Shown one piece after another: positions 17,728 to 26,946 of a DNA stretch of 64,000 nucleotides. The DNA lies in the NCBI RefSeq assembly GCF_029846255.1, contig NZ_JARVWQ010000001.1, positions 1,302,001-1,366,000 on the forward strand. Direction: 5' to 3'. Source of the DNA: Amnibacterium sp. CER49 (GTDB taxonomy: Bacteria > Actinomycetota > Actinomycetes > Actinomycetales > Microbacteriaceae). Made by a program: the position numbers and the translations under genes. Position 1 is the stretch's first letter. Every line of letters starts with the position of its first letter. Under the pieces are notes generated by a model. That model had not been told where the DNA came from. It made no database searches and was given only the letters and a program-made list of their open reading frames with translations.

Positions 17728-18446
17728 CCGGCGAACCCCTCACCATCGCCCACCTCTACCCGCACCAGATGAACATCTACGGCGACCACGGCAACGTGCT
17801 CGCCCTGCAGCGGCGGGCGCAGTGGCACGGCTACGAGCCGGAGGTCCTCGAGGTGCACCCCGGCGACCCGTTCCCGGCGCGCGCCGACGTGATCGTGGGT
17901 GGCGGCGGCCAGGACAGCGGCCAGTCCAAGGTGACCGGCGACCTCGGCCGCCACGCGGACGAGTACCGCGATGCGGTCGAGGACGGCACCCCGGTGCTGC
18001 TCGTCTGCGGGATGTACCAGCTCTTCGGCCGCGCGTTCGTGACGAGCGAGGGCGAGCGGCTGCCCGGCATCGGCGTGCTCGACCTCGAGACGACGGGCTC
18101 GTCGAAGCGGATCATCGGCAACGTCGCCGTCGAGAGCGACGAGTTCGGCACCGTGATCGGCTTCGAGAACCACAGCGGCCGCACCGTGCTCGGCAGCGGC
18201 GGGCGTCCGCTCGGGCACGTCGCGAAGGGCCGCGGCAACAACGGCACGGACGGCACCGAGGGCGTGCGCTACCGGAACGTCATCGGCACCTACCTGCACG
18301 GCTCGGTGCTGCCGAAGAACCCGCGGGTGGCCGACTTCCTGCTCGAGACCGCGGCGGTGCGGCGGCACGGCTCGTTCCACCGCGGCACCCCCGACGACGC
18401 TCGTGCGGACGCCGCTCGGCGCGTCGCCGCGTCGCGGCCCCGCTGA
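17724..18446 (+). CDS. gatD: Lipid II isoglutaminyl synthase, glutaminase subunit GatD
   Basis: 240 residues, CobB/CobQ-like class I glutamine amidotransferase. The start LTIAHLYPHQMNIYGDHGN is typical of GatD. The catalytic cysteine is C95 in VLLVCGMYQLFG and the partner histidine H192 in TYLHGSVLPKNP, corresponding to Cys94 and His189 of the S. aureus enzyme. It hydrolyses glutamine and passes ammonia to MurT. The ATGA overlap with murT supports stoichiometric translation. The tail is arginine- and alanine-rich. Confidence 0.94.
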   Translation: MTGEPLTIAHLYPHQMNIYGDHGNVLALQRRAQWHGYEPEVLEVHPGDPFPARADVIVGGGGQDSGQSKVTGDLGRHADEYRDAVEDGTPVLLVCGMYQLFGRAFVTSEGERLPGIGVLDLETTGSSKRIIGNVAVESDEFGTVIGFENHSGRTVLGSGGRPLGHVAKGRGNNGTDGTEGVRYRNVIGTYLHGSVLPKNPRVADFLLETAAVRRHGSFHRGTPDDARADAARRVAASRPR

Positions 18447-18456
18447 CCCGACCCGG

Positions 18457-19218
18457 CTAGTTCGGGTAGTCGGGGGCCGGACCGAGCCCGAACTCCTGCT
18501 CGAGGGTCTTCACGCCGGAGTCGTGCATGCGCTTCGCGAGGTCCGTGCCGATGTAGCGGTAGTGCCAGGGCTCGAAGTCGTATCCGGTGATCGACGTGAG
18601 GCCCTTCGGGTAGCGCAGCAGGAAGCCGTACTGCCACGCGTGCGCGGCGAGCCACCGCCCCTCAGGCGTGGTCTCGAAGCACGCCGCGAGCGAGCAGTTC
18701 CCGGATGCCGCCCCGATGTCGATGGCGAGGCCGGTCTGGTGCTCGCTGTAACCGGGGCGCGCGGTGAGCTTGTCGGCGGCCGCCTTGCCCATGTCGTTCA
18801 CGTCGGTGTCGTAGATGCTCACCTGGTACGTGTACGCCCGGTAGGCGCTGTTCGACGCGAGGTCGAGGCCGTCCCGCTTCGCCGCGTCGAACATCGTCAC
18901 GACGGCGTCGGAGGCCTCCTTGCGCAGCTGCGGGGCGTTCGTGTGCGGCACGGGCACGTCGACGAGGTCCGGCGGCACGTAGTCCTTCGGGTTCAGCGGG
19001 TGGGTCTTGTTCACGACCACCCAGAGGCTCGTCGGGTCGGTGAGCGACAGCGAGGGTGCGGCGCTCGGCGTCGCTGACGGCGAGGCCGAGGTGCCGGCGC
19101 CGCTCGTGGAGCGCGTCGCGACCGGCGTCGAGGACGTCGACGCGCCGGGCGCGGTGCAGCCGGCGAGCGCACCGACGCCCAAGAGCCCGAGCACCATCCC
19201 CGCCGCGATCCGCCTCAT
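18457..19218 (-). CDS. Lipoprotein D-alanyl-D-alanine carboxypeptidase (VanY/M15)
   Basis: 253 residues. A lipoprotein signal peptide ends in LAGC with the lipidated cysteine at position 21, followed by a Ser/Thr/Ala-rich linker to about residue 60. The peptidase domain shows the M15B zinc and catalytic motifs SEHQTGLAIDIG (H and D ligands) and EPWHYRYIG (E and H). It should act outside the membrane, trimming the terminal D-Ala of peptidoglycan stem peptides. It faces gatD, with 10 bases between stops, so two cell-wall functions meet here. ATG 19218 is preceded by TAGCGT at a seven-base gap. Confidence 0.92.
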   Translation of the reverse strand: MRRIAAGMVLGLLGVGALAGCTAPGASTSSTPVATRSTSGAGTSASPSATPSAAPSLSLTDPTSLWVVVNKTHPLNPKDYVPPDLVDVPVPHTNAPQLRKEASDAVVTMFDAAKRDGLDLASNSAYRAYTYQVSIYDTDVNDMGKAAADKLTARPGYSEHQTGLAIDIGAASGNCSLAACFETTPEGRWLAAHAWQYGFLLRYPKGLTSITGYDFEPWHYRYIGTDLAKRMHDSGVKTLEQEFGLGPAPDYPN

Positions 19219-19225
19219 GCCCGCC

Positions 19226-19231
19226 ACGCTA
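19226..19231 (-). promoter_or_regulatory. -10 hexamer, leaderless arrangement, carboxypeptidase gene
   Basis: TAGCGT on the minus strand, seven bases before the ATG at 19218. Confidence 0.55.
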
Positions 19232-19290
19232 CGGGTCGCGCCTATGACGCCCGGGACGACATCCTCAGGCGACTCGACACGGGTCCTGGC

Positions 19291-19296
19291 TAGCCT
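19291..19296 (+). promoter_or_regulatory. -10 hexamer, leaderless arrangement, PPOX-like gene
   Basis: TAGCCT six bases before the ATG at 19303. Confidence 0.55.
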
Positions 19297-19302
19297 GCCG
19301 CC

Positions 19303-19800
19303 ATGGCGACGCAGGCGACGACGGACGAGCTCGCGCGGCTCGGCACCCTGATCGGGAAGGCGCGGTTCGCGATCATCACGACGGTGAGCGCCGATGGGCA
19401 GCTCGTGAGCCGGCCCATGGCCGTGAAGGAGCGCGACTTCGACGGCGACCTGTGGTTCTTCACCGAGGACCCGTCGCACAAGACGAACGAGGTGCGGGCG
19501 AACCCGCAGGTGAACGTCGCGCTCGACTCCGGCAAGGGCTGGGTGTCGATCGCCGGCGAGGCGCACGTCGTGAAGGACTCGGCCAAGATCGACGAGCTGT
19601 GGGACACGGGCGCGCAGGCGTGGTTCGAGCACGGGCGCGACGACCCGAAGGTCGCGCTCCTGCGGGTCGAGGCGCACACCGCGGAGTACTGGGCCACGGA
19701 CCAGCCGACCCCGGTCGTCCTGCTGAAGTACGCCAAGGCGGCCGTGACGGGCGGCCGGCCGCACGTCGGCACCTCGCGCACGGTCGAGCTGCCGAGTTGA
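19303..19800 (+). CDS. Pyridoxamine 5'-phosphate oxidase family / general stress protein 26-like
   Basis: 165 residues, split-barrel flavin-binding fold. The N-terminal ELARLGTLIGKARFAIITTV, the SRPMAVKERDFDGDLWFFT stretch and the KTNEVRANPQVNVALD stretch match the general stress protein 26 group of PPOX-like proteins, which bind FMN or F420 and reduce small molecules. The late LLRVEAHTAEYW strand closes the barrel. It is the first gene of a two-gene unit: its TGA overlaps the TTG start of the next gene. Confidence 0.87.
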   Translation: MATQATTDELARLGTLIGKARFAIITTVSADGQLVSRPMAVKERDFDGDLWFFTEDPSHKTNEVRANPQVNVALDSGKGWVSIAGEAHVVKDSAKIDELWDTGAQAWFEHGRDDPKVALLRVEAHTAEYWATDQPTPVVLLKYAKAAVTGGRPHVGTSRTVELPS

Positions 19801-20756
19801 GCACGCGCGCGATCGTCGTCCGCGACGACGGCGGCGAGGTGCGGGCCGGGGTCCAGCAGGTCGAGCTCGCCGGCCCCGGCAAGGGCGAGACGCTGCTGGC
19901 GGTGACGCACTCGTCGCTCAACTACAAGGACGCGATGGCCGTCGCCGGACGCCCGGGCATCCTGCGCGGGCTGCCGATGGTGCCGGGCATCGACGCGGTG
20001 GGACGCACCCCGGACGGACGCTCGCTCGTCGTCACGGGGGCCGGACTCGGCGAGCGGCGGCACGGCGGCCTCGCCGAGCAGGTCGTGATCGAGCACGCCA
20101 CCGCGGTGCCGGTGCCCGAGGCCTACACGCCGCGCCAGGCGGCGGCGATCGGCACGGCCGGCGTCACCGCGGCCCTCGCGGCGCTCGCGCTGCGTCGCCA
20201 CGGTGCGCCTGACGGGCCGGTGCTCGTCACCGGCGCGGGCGGCGGGGTCGGCGGGTACGCGGTCGCGCTGCTCTCGGCGCTCGGGCACCGGGTCGTCGCG
20301 TCGACCGGCCGGCGCGAGGCCCTCGAGGAGCATCTGACCGGACTCGGGGCCGCCGAGGTCGTCGACCGGCTCGATCCGGCACCCGGACGTCCGCTGCAGC
20401 AGCAGCGCTGGGCGGCCGTCGTCGACGCCGTGGGGGGCGGACCCCTCGTCAACGCGATCGCGCAGACCGTGCCCGGTGGGGTGGTCGCCGCGTGCGGCCT
20501 CGCGGCGAGCCCGGACCTTCCCGGCACCGTGCTGCCGTTCATCCTGCGCGGCGTCGTGCTCGCCGGGGTCGATTCGGTCGCGATCGGCCAGGACGCCCGT
20601 CGCGAGGCCTGGGCCCTGCTCGTCGCGCACGTGCCCGGCGACGTCGTCGACCGGCTCACCGAGCGCGAGATCGGTCTCGGCGAGGTGGCCGCCGCGGCCG
20701 ACGAGGTGCTCGCGGGGCGGATCCGCGGCCGCGTCGTCGTGGACGTCCGCCGCTGA
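19797..20756 (+). CDS. Zinc-free medium-chain reductase (acryloyl-CoA reductase/quinone oxidoreductase family)
   Basis: 319 residues, MDR fold. SLNYKDAMAVAGRPGILR, VPGIDAVG, the GGLAEQ strand, AAIGTAGVTAALAALAL and the NADP-binding VTGAGGGVGGYAVALLSALGH match the AcuI/YhdH group, which reduces acryloyl-CoA or quinones with NADPH. No zinc-ligand cysteines are present. The start is TTG at 19797 within TTGA, overlapping the previous stop; no other in-frame start lies close to the family N-terminus. Cotranscription with the PPOX-like gene suggests a shared role in handling reactive small molecules, which is inference. Confidence 0.87.
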   Translation: MSTRAIVVRDDGGEVRAGVQQVELAGPGKGETLLAVTHSSLNYKDAMAVAGRPGILRGLPMVPGIDAVGRTPDGRSLVVTGAGLGERRHGGLAEQVVIEHATAVPVPEAYTPRQAAAIGTAGVTAALAALALRRHGAPDGPVLVTGAGGGVGGYAVALLSALGHRVVASTGRREALEEHLTGLGAAEVVDRLDPAPGRPLQQQRWAAVVDAVGGGPLVNAIAQTVPGGVVAACGLAASPDLPGTVLPFILRGVVLAGVDSVAIGQDARREAWALLVAHVPGDVVDRLTEREIGLGEVAAAADEVLAGRIRGRVVVDVRR

Positions 20757-20790
20757 CCGGCGCTCCGATGCCGGGGTCCGACTACCGCGA

Positions 20791-20869
20791 GTAGGTACTT
20801 CGCGCTGGTGTAGGTAGGAACACCGCGTGTCGGACCTACGGAAGGACGAAGTACCTACACGCGGTGTTC
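20791..20869. repeat. Interleaved inverted repeats between convergent genes
   Basis: Arm pair 1 is GTAGGTACTTCG (20791-20802) with CGAAGTACCTAC (20847-20858). Arm pair 2 is GAACACCGCGTGT (20818-20830) with ACACGCGGTGTTC (20857-20869). Both are perfect, and the pairs interleave rather than nest, so they can form either of two hairpins or a pseudoknot. Extra copies of GTAGGT/ACCTAC occur inside. It sits between the reductase stop (20756) and the hemL stop (20877), so a bidirectional terminator is possible. Confidence 0.8.
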
Positions 20870-20876
20870 GCGGGGG

Positions 20877-22202
20877 TCAGGGGGCCGGCGGGGTCGCTGC
20901 GGCAGCGGCGCGGGCCGCGACCGGCAGGGCCGCCTCGACGCGCTCGAGGGCCGCGTCGTCGTGCGCAGCGGTGAGGAACCAGGCCTCGAACACCGACGGC
21001 GGCAGGCTGACGCCGTTGTCGAGCATGGCGTGGAAGAACGGCGGGTAGCGCCACGCCTCCTGCGCGCGCACCTCGTCGTAGTCCCGCGGCGCGCGGTCGA
21101 TGCCGAAGGCGACGCTGAACAGGTTGCCCGCCGTCGAGATCGCGTGCGGGACCCCCGCCTCGGTGAGCGCGGCCGCGAGGGCGCGCTGGACCCGTGCTGA
21201 CGCCTCGTCGAGGCGCGAGTAGACGTCGGCGTCCGCGGCGCGGAGCGTCGCGAGGCCCGCCGCGACCGCGACCGGGTTCCCCGAGAGCGTGCCCGCCTGG
21301 TAGACGGGGCCTTCGGGAGCGAGCAGCGCCATCACGTCGGCGCGGCCGCCGAGCGCGGCGAGCGGCATGCCGCCGCCGATGACCTTGCCGAAGGTGATGA
21401 GGTCGACGTCGATCGGGCCGCCGGGCTCGATCGCCCACCAGCCGCCGGGCGAGACGCGGAAGCCGGTCAGCACCTCGTCGGAGATCACGAGCGCGCCGTC
21501 GGCGTGCGCGATCTCGACGACCGCCTGGTTGAAGCCCGGCACGGGCGCGATGACGCCCATGTTCGCGGCGGCGGCCTCGGTGATGACGGCGGCGATGCGG
21601 CCCGGGTGCGTCTCGAAGGCGAGCCGGAGGGCGGCCTCGTCGTTGTAGGGCAGCACGAGCGTCTGCGCGGCGATGGCGGCGGGCACGCCCGCGGAGGCGG
21701 GCAGCGCGAGCGTCGCGACGCCCGAGCCCGCCTCGGCGAGCAGCCCGTCGGAGTGCCCGTGGTAGTGCCCGGCGAACTTCACGACGAGGTCGCGCCCGGT
21801 CGCGCCGCGGGCGAGCCGGACCGCGGTCATCGTCGCCTCGGTGCCCGTCGAGACGAGCCGGAGCCGCTCGACGGGGTGGCGGCCGCCGCGCTCGATGCGT
21901 GCCTCGACCAGCTCGGCGAGCTCGATCTCGCCCTCGGTCGGCGCCCCGAAGGAGAGCCCTTCCGCGGCGGCGTCCTGCACCGCGCGGATCACGCGGCTGT
22001 CCGCGTGCCCGAGGATCGCGGGACCCCAGCTCGCGACGAGGTCGACGTACTCGCGGCCCTCGGCGTCGATCACGAACGGGCCGCGCGCCGTGCGGAGGAA
22101 GCGCGGCACCCCGCCGACCGAGCGGTAGGCCCGGACCGGGGAGTTCACGCCGCCCGGGATCGCCCCGAGCGCCCGGTCGAAGAGCGCCGCGTTGCCCGTC
22201 AT
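20877..22202 (-). CDS. hemL: Glutamate-1-semialdehyde 2,1-aminomutase
   Basis: 441 residues, PLP aminotransferase fold. N-terminal [17 protein letters not shown] is diagnostic; [16 protein letters not shown] binds phosphate, [11 protein letters not shown] style [12 protein letters not shown] holds the cofactor aspartate, and the PLP lysine is in [14 protein letters not shown]. It makes 5-aminolevulinate from glutamate 1-semialdehyde, the second step of the C5 pathway after HemA. ATG 22202 overlaps the hemB stop as ATGA. It is the last gene of the six-gene chain chdC-cpfC-hemC-hemD-hemB-hemL. The tail is alanine-rich. Confidence 0.96.
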   Translation of the reverse strand: MTGNAALFDRALGAIPGGVNSPVRAYRSVGGVPRFLRTARGPFVIDAEGREYVDLVASWGPAILGHADSRVIRAVQDAAAEGLSFGAPTEGEIELAELVEARIERGGRHPVERLRLVSTGTEATMTAVRLARGATGRDLVVKFAGHYHGHSDGLLAEAGSGVATLALPASAGVPAAIAAQTLVLPYNDEAALRLAFETHPGRIAAVITEAAAANMGVIAPVPGFNQAVVEIAHADGALVISDEVLTGFRVSPGGWWAIEPGGPIDVDLITFGKVIGGGMPLAALGGRADVMALLAPEGPVYQAGTLSGNPVAVAAGLATLRAADADVYSRLDEASARVQRALAAALTEAGVPHAISTAGNLFSVAFGIDRAPRDYDEVRAQEAWRYPPFFHAMLDNGVSLPPSVFEAWFLTAAHDDAALERVEAALPVAARAAAAATPPAP

Positions 22203-23185
22203 CGTCCCCGCAGCCATCCGGCCACCTCCGTCGCCCAGTAGGTGAGCACCGCGTCGGCGCCGGCACGGCGGATGCCGGTGAGCGTCTCGAGTATCGTGCG
22301 CTCCCGCTCGATCCAGCCGTTCGCGGCGGCCGCCTCGACCATCGCGTACTCGCCCGACACCTGGTACGCCCACACGGGCACCGGGCTCGTCGCGGCGACG
22401 TCGGCGAGCACGTCGAGGTAGCTCATCGCCGGCTTCACCATGACGACGTCGGCGCCCTCCTCGATGTCGAGCACGGCCTCGCGGCGGCCCTCGCGACGGT
22501 TCGCGGGGTCGAGCTGGTAGGTGCGGCGGTCGCCCTGCAGCGCCGACTCGACCGCGTCGCGGAAGGGGCCAAAGAAGGCGGAGGCGTACTTCGCGGCGTA
22601 GCCGAGCAGCAGCACATCGGAGCGGCCGGCGCCGTCGAGCGCCTCGCGGACGGCCGCGACCTGGCCGTCCATCATCCCGGAGAGCCCGAGCAGCTGCGAG
22701 CCCGCCTCGGCCTGTGCGAGCGCCATGTCGCGGTACCGCTCGAGCGTCGCGTCGTTGTCGACGGACCCGTCGGGGGCGAGCACACCGCAGTGGCCGTGGT
22801 CGGTGAACTCGTCCAGGCAGAGGTCGGTCTGCACGACGAGGTCGCCGCCGACCTCCTCCGCCGCGACCCGGGTGGCGCGGTTCAGGATGCCATCGGGGTC
22901 GGTGGCGCCCGAACCGAGGGCGTCGCGCTGCTCGGGGATGCCGAACAGCATGACGCCGCCGAGGCCGGCCGAGGCCGCCTCGGTGACGGCGCCGCGGAGG
23001 CTGTCGAGGGTGTGGTGCAGCACCCCCGGCATCGAGACGATCGGCCGCGGCTCGGCGAAGCCCTCGCGCACGAACAGCGGCAGGACCAGCTGGGCCGGAT
23101 CGAGGCGCGTCTCCGCCATCAGGCGCCGCACGGGCTCGGACCGGCGCAGGCGGCGCGGGCGGACGGCGGGGAACTGCGCGGTCAT
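22199..23185 (-). CDS. hemB: Delta-aminolevulinic acid dehydratase (porphobilinogen synthase)
   Basis: 328 residues. [38 protein letters not shown] and the Schiff-base lysine region [13 protein letters not shown] identify it. It condenses two aminolevulinates to porphobilinogen. The metal site reads [14 protein letters not shown]: Cys123, Asp125, Cys133, that is one of the three zinc cysteines of the E. coli type is an aspartate, an intermediate between the zinc and magnesium types. It overlaps hemD and hemL by 4 bases on each side. Confidence 0.96.
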   Translation of the reverse strand: MTAQFPAVRPRRLRRSEPVRRLMAETRLDPAQLVLPLFVREGFAEPRPIVSMPGVLHHTLDSLRGAVTEAASAGLGGVMLFGIPEQRDALGSGATDPDGILNRATRVAAEEVGGDLVVQTDLCLDEFTDHGHCGVLAPDGSVDNDATLERYRDMALAQAEAGSQLLGLSGMMDGQVAAVREALDGAGRSDVLLLGYAAKYASAFFGPFRDAVESALQGDRRTYQLDPANRREGRREAVLDIEEGADVVMVKPAMSYLDVLADVAATSPVPVWAYQVSGEYAMVEAAAANGWIERERTILETLTGIRRAGADAVLTYWATEVAGWLRGR

Positions 23186-24051
23186 CGGGTCCACTCCTGC
23201 ATCCGCCGGTGCTCGGCGAGCTCCTCGAGGGTCGCGATCAGCGACCCGATCGTCCGCTCGCGTGCGACGAGGTCGACGCGGAGCCCGGCCGCCTCCGCGT
23301 CGGCGGCGGTGCGGGGACCGATGCACGCGAGCACGGTGCGCGACGGCACGAGCCCGATCTGCACCGAGATCTGGTTGGCGACGCTGCCCGAGGTGACGAG
23401 GATCGCGTCGAAGCGGCCCGCGGCGACGTCGGAGACGATCTCGGGCGAGATCGGCACGCCGACCGTGCGGTACGCCACGACCGCGGAGACGTCGTGCCCC
23501 GCGGCGCGGAGGCCGTCGGTGAGCACGGGCTTCGCGATGTCGCTTCGCAGGGCGAGGATCCTGAGGTTCGGAGCGCCCTCGGTGGCGTCCGCCCACTCGG
23601 CGAGCAGGCCCGCGGCCGAGTTGTCGCGACGAGGGGTGAAGTCGACGCGGTAACCCGCGGCGACGAGCGCGGCAGCGGTGGTCTCGCCGACCGCGGCCAC
23701 CTTCGTTCGGGCCGGCAGCCGCACGCCGTGCGCGGAGAGCACGTCGACCGTCGTCGCGCTCGTGACGGACATCCAGTCGAACTCGCCCTCCTGCAGCCGC
23801 TCGAGCGCGGCCTGGAGCGCCGAGGCGTCGTCGGTGTTCGCGAAGTTGATGGACGGCGCGACCACCGGCACGGCGCCGCGCGACCGGAGCGCGGCGGCGA
23901 CGCTGTCGCCCCACGGTCCGCCGCGTGGCACGAGCACCCGCCAGCCCTTCAGCGGCTTCGTGCTGCGGGGCGTCGCGAGCCGGGGACCGGCGCCTCCCGG
24001 GGCGCCGGGCTCCTCCTCGAGCGCGCGGCCTTCGGGATCGAGGGGGCTCAT
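23182..24051 (-). CDS. hemD: Uroporphyrinogen-III synthase
   Basis: 289 residues with the two alternating Rossmann-like lobes of Hem[21 protein letters not shown] in the first, [13 protein letters not shown] and [13 protein letters not shown] bridging, and [30 protein letters not shown] in the second. It closes and inverts ring D of hydroxymethylbilane. A hydrophilic N-terminal extension of about 35 residues ([16 protein letters not shown]) precedes the fold. ATG 24051 overlaps the hemC stop by 4 bases. It is a separate protein, not fused to a methyltransferase, as expected where only haem and not corrin is made from this operon. Confidence 0.92.
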   Translation of the reverse strand: MSPLDPEGRALEEEPGAPGGAGPRLATPRSTKPLKGWRVLVPRGGPWGDSVAAALRSRGAVPVVAPSINFANTDDASALQAALERLQEGEFDWMSVTSATTVDVLSAHGVRLPARTKVAAVGETTAAALVAAGYRVDFTPRRDNSAAGLLAEWADATEGAPNLRILALRSDIAKPVLTDGLRAAGHDVSAVVAYRTVGVPISPEIVSDVAAGRFDAILVTSGSVANQISVQIGLVPSRTVLACIGPRTAADAEAAGLRVDLVARERTIGSLIATLEELAEHRRMQEWTR

Positions 24052-25010
24052 GCGGACACTCCGATCGGGGCGAGGTCGGCTGCGCCTGCGGCGAGGAGGT
24101 CGGCCGCGAGGCCTTCCGCCGCGGCGCGCAGGACGGCTGCGCGGGTACCGTCGTCGTAGGACACGGCGCGCCGGCGGTCGAGCCGGGCGCCGCCGCCGGG
24201 ACGGTGGACGCTCGCCCACAGCTCCGCGCCCGCGGCGCCGACGCGGCTCGAGACGCCGATCGGCGCGATGCAGCCGGCCTCGAGCCGCCGCAGCACGAGC
24301 CGCTCGGCTGCCGACGCGTCCTGGGAGAGGGGATCGGTCAACGAGGCGATGGCCGCGGACACGCCGGTGGCGGGTACGGCGGGGTCGGTGAGCGGACGGG
24401 CGTCCTCCTCGCGCACCTCAACGGCGAGCGCGCCCTGCCCCGCGGCGGTGGGCCACGACTCGAGCGGCAGCAGCTCGGTGACGGCGTCGAGCCGGCCGAG
24501 GCGGGCGAGACCCGCGGCGGAGAGCACGACCGCGTCGAGCACGCCGTCGCGCACGCGGCGCAGGCGGGTGTCGACGTTGCCGCGGAGGTCGACGACCTCG
24601 AGGTCGGGCCGGCGGTCCTTCAGCTGCGCGCGGCGTCGGGGCGAGCCGGTGCCGACACGGGCGCCGGCGGGCAACGTCTCGAGCGTGAGGCCGTCCCGGG
24701 CGCAGAGCGCGTCACGGGCGTCCCCACGCGCCGGCACCGCAGCGACCACGAGGCCCGCGGCGGGCTCGACCGGCAGGTCCTTCAGCGAGTGGACGACGAG
24801 GTCGCACCCGCCCTCGCGGAGGCTCGTGCGGAGGGCCCCCGCGAACACGCCGGTGCCGCCGATGGTGGCGAGGGAGGCGCCGGAGACGTCGCCCTCCGTG
24901 CGCACGACCGTCAGCTCGCAGGCCGTGCCGCCCGAGACGATCGCGTCGCGGACCGTGCTCGCCTGGGCGACGGCGAGGGCGCTGCCGCGGGTGCCGAGCA
25001 GCAGGGTCAC
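24048..25010 (-). CDS. hemC: Porphobilinogen deaminase (hydroxymethylbilane synthase)
   Basis: 320 residues. It starts [14 protein letters not shown] and contains [35 protein letters not shown] and the dipyrromethane-cofactor cysteine in [12 protein letters not shown]. It polymerises four porphobilinogens into hydroxymethylbilane. GTG 25010 overlaps the cpfC stop (GTGA) and its own stop overlaps hemD. Overlap of this kind through six consecutive genes suggests coupled translation from one message. Confidence 0.96.
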   Translation of the reverse strand: MTLLLGTRGSALAVAQASTVRDAIVSGGTACELTVVRTEGDVSGASLATIGGTGVFAGALRTSLREGGCDLVVHSLKDLPVEPAAGLVVAAVPARGDARDALCARDGLTLETLPAGARVGTGSPRRRAQLKDRRPDLEVVDLRGNVDTRLRRVRDGVLDAVVLSAAGLARLGRLDAVTELLPLESWPTAAGQGALAVEVREEDARPLTDPAVPATGVSAAIASLTDPLSQDASAAERLVLRRLEAGCIAPIGVSSRVGAAGAELWASVHRPGGGARLDRRRAVSYDDGTRAAVLRAAAEGLAADLLAAGAADLAPIGVSA

Positions 25011-26176
25011 GGCTGCAGGCCGGAGATCGCCGGTCGGAAGCCGAGCCTCGCGTTCTCGCAGCAGCCCGGGCGGCACACGTCGTACCAGGGGCCGAGCGCC
25101 GTCTCGGCGGGACGCTGCGCCGTCGGTACCCCGTCGCGGCGCTCGAGCACGAGGTCGACGAGCCCGGACACGTAGGCGGGGTCGACGCCGGGGGTGGGCG
25201 TGCGGACGGCGACGAGCCCGAGCTCCGCGGCGGTCTCCTGGGCCTCGGTGTCGAGGTCCCACTTGACCTCCATGTGGTCCGACACGAAGCCGAGCGGCAC
25301 GATGAGCACGCCACGCACGCCCTCGCCGGCGACGCGCTTCAGGGCGTCGTTGACGTCGGGCTCGAGCCACGGCTGCGTGGGCGGCCCGGAGCGGGACTGG
25401 AAGACGAGCTCCCACTCCACCCCGCGCCCGACGCGCCGCATGACGACCTCGGCGACGGCGCGGTGCTGCGCGGCGTAGGCGCCGCCCGGCCCGAAGTCGC
25501 GGTCGTGGGGGCCGCTGCGCTCCGCGTCCGCGGTCGGGATCGAGTGGGTCGAGAAGAGCACCCGCGTCTCGGCGACGAGGTCGACACCGGGCAGGCGCTC
25601 CTCGAGCTCGCGGAGGCCGCGCTCGACGCCGTCGACGAACGGCTGCACGAAGCCGGGGTGGTCGAAGTACTGGCGCACCTTGTCGACCTCGAGCCGGTCG
25701 GCGAGGCCCGTCTCGTCGAGCACCCGCGCGAAGTCCTCGCGGTACTGCCGGCACGACGAGTACGAGCTGTAGGCGCTCGTCGCGATGGCGAGCAGCCGCC
25801 GGTGTCCGGCGTCGGCGGCCTCCTGAAGCGCATCGGTCAGCAGCGGGCCCCAGTTGCGGTTGCCCCAGTACACGGGGAGGTCGATGCCGCGCGCGGCGAG
25901 CTCGGCCTCGAGCGCCGCCTTGAGGGCGCGGTTCTGCCCGTTGATGGGGCTCACGCCACCGAAGGCGCGGTAGTGGTGCGCGACCTCCTCGAGCCGCTCG
26001 TCGGGGATGCCGCGGCCGCGCGTGACGTTGCGCAGGAACGGGATCACGTCCTCCTGGCCCTCGGGGCCGCCGAAGCTCGCGAGCACGACGGCGTCGTACG
26101 CGACCGGCTCCTCGACGTGCTCCGGACCCGTGCGGGCGGGCGCTGTCGCGTTGCGCACCGGCAGGGTGTCGGTCAC
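25007..26176 (-). CDS. cpfC: Coproporphyrin ferrochelatase
   Basis: 389 residues. DAVVLASFGGPEGQEDVIPFL, HYRAFGGVSPINGQN, VYWGNRNWGPLL, the active-site VLFSTHSIP (His) and LIVPLGFVSDHMEVKWDLD are all ferrochelatase motifs. In organisms with ChdC, iron is inserted into coproporphyrin III, so the coproporphyrin name is used. Cysteines at 142 (SSCRQY) and 368, 372, 373 (DVCRPGCC) near the C-terminus could bind a [2Fe-2S] cluster, as reported for the Mycobacterium tuberculosis enzyme, although the spacing differs. GTG 26176 overlaps the chdC stop. A 25-residue flexible N-terminus precedes the fold. Confidence 0.95.
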   Translation of the reverse strand: MTDTLPVRNATAPARTGPEHVEEPVAYDAVVLASFGGPEGQEDVIPFLRNVTRGRGIPDERLEEVAHHYRAFGGVSPINGQNRALKAALEAELAARGIDLPVYWGNRNWGPLLTDALQEAADAGHRRLLAIATSAYSSYSSCRQYREDFARVLDETGLADRLEVDKVRQYFDHPGFVQPFVDGVERGLRELEERLPGVDLVAETRVLFSTHSIPTADAERSGPHDRDFGPGGAYAAQHRAVAEVVMRRVGRGVEWELVFQSRSGPPTQPWLEPDVNDALKRVAGEGVRGVLIVPLGFVSDHMEVKWDLDTEAQETAAELGLVAVRTPTPGVDPAYVSGLVDLVLERRDGVPTAQRPAETALGPWYDVCRPGCCENARLGFRPAISGLQP

Positions 26177-26832
26177 GACAGCACCTCCGCGATCTCGGCG
26201 ACGTCGATGCGCCGCCCCGTGAAGAAGGGCACCTCCTCGCGCACGTGCAGGCGGGCCTCGGTGGCGCGCAGGTCGCGCATCATGTCGACGAGGTCGGTGA
26301 GCGAGTCGGACTCCATCGGCAGGATCCACTCGTAGTCGCCGAGCGCGAACGCGGCGACCGTGTTCGCGATCACGGACTTGTACGCAGCGCCCCGGCGGCC
26401 GTGGTCGGCGAGCATGCGCGCGCGGTCCTCGTCGGGCAGCACGTACCAGTCGTACGAGCGCACGAACGGGTAGACCGAGAGCCAGTCGCGGGGCCGCTCG
26501 CCCCGGAGGAAGCCGGGCACGTGGGTGCGGCTGAACTCGGCGTCGCGGTGCACGGCCATCGCGTTCCAGACCGGGAGCATCCCGGCGATCGGCTCGGTGC
26601 GGCGGATGCGGCGGTGCGCGGCCTGCAGCGCAGCGGGGTCGTCCCCGTGCAGCCAGAACATCAGGTCGGCGTCGGCGCGGAGACCCGAGACGTCGTAGAC
26701 GCCGCGCGTCGTGACGCCCTCCTCGGCGAGCGTGCCGAGCAGGGCGGCGAGCCCCGCGGTGTCGGTCCCCGAGGACGGTCGCGCCGGATCACGGCGCAGG
26801 ACTGCCCAGAGGGTGTACCCCGCTTCGGTCAT
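26173..26832 (-). CDS. chdC: Coproheme decarboxylase (HemQ, chlorite-dismutase family)
   Basis: 219 residues, two ferredoxin-like modules of the chlorite-dismutase fold without the chlorite-dismutase distal arginine context. The segment VYPFVRSYDWYVLPDEDR contains the presumed catalytic tyrosine (Tyr121), and MLADHGRRGAAY supplies the proximal histidine (His144). The C-terminal DYEWILPMESDSL and EVPFFTGRRIDV are typical of actinobacterial HemQ. It decarboxylates coproheme to haem b, the last step of the pathway. ATG 26832 has GAGG upstream. It is the first gene of the six-gene chain; its leader region holds a hairpin (26856-26873). Confidence 0.95.
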   Translation of the reverse strand: MTEAGYTLWAVLRRDPARPSSGTDTAGLAALLGTLAEEGVTTRGVYDVSGLRADADLMFWLHGDDPAALQAAHRRIRRTEPIAGMLPVWNAMAVHRDAEFSRTHVPGFLRGERPRDWLSVYPFVRSYDWYVLPDEDRARMLADHGRRGAAYKSVIANTVAAFALGDYEWILPMESDSLTDLVDMMRDLRATEARLHVREEVPFFTGRRIDVAEIAEVLS

Positions 26833-26855
26833 GGTGGTTCCTCGATGCGATGCGG

Positions 26856-26873
26856 GCGGCCCGAGAGGGCCGC
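26856..26873 (-). promoter_or_regulatory. Hairpin in the chdC leader
   Basis: GCGGCCC-GAGA-GGGCCGC, seven perfect pairs with a GNRA-type tetraloop on the plus strand, 24 bases before the chdC start codon. Position in the probable 5' leader allows an effect on translation or RNA stability; there is no T-tract for termination. Confidence 0.45.
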
Positions 26874-26946
26874 GTGAATGAGGTCGCAGCCGGGTCGCGC
26901 AGAAGGGTGGCCCGTCCGCCGGTCGCGGCGCTGCGGGCGTCCCTCC

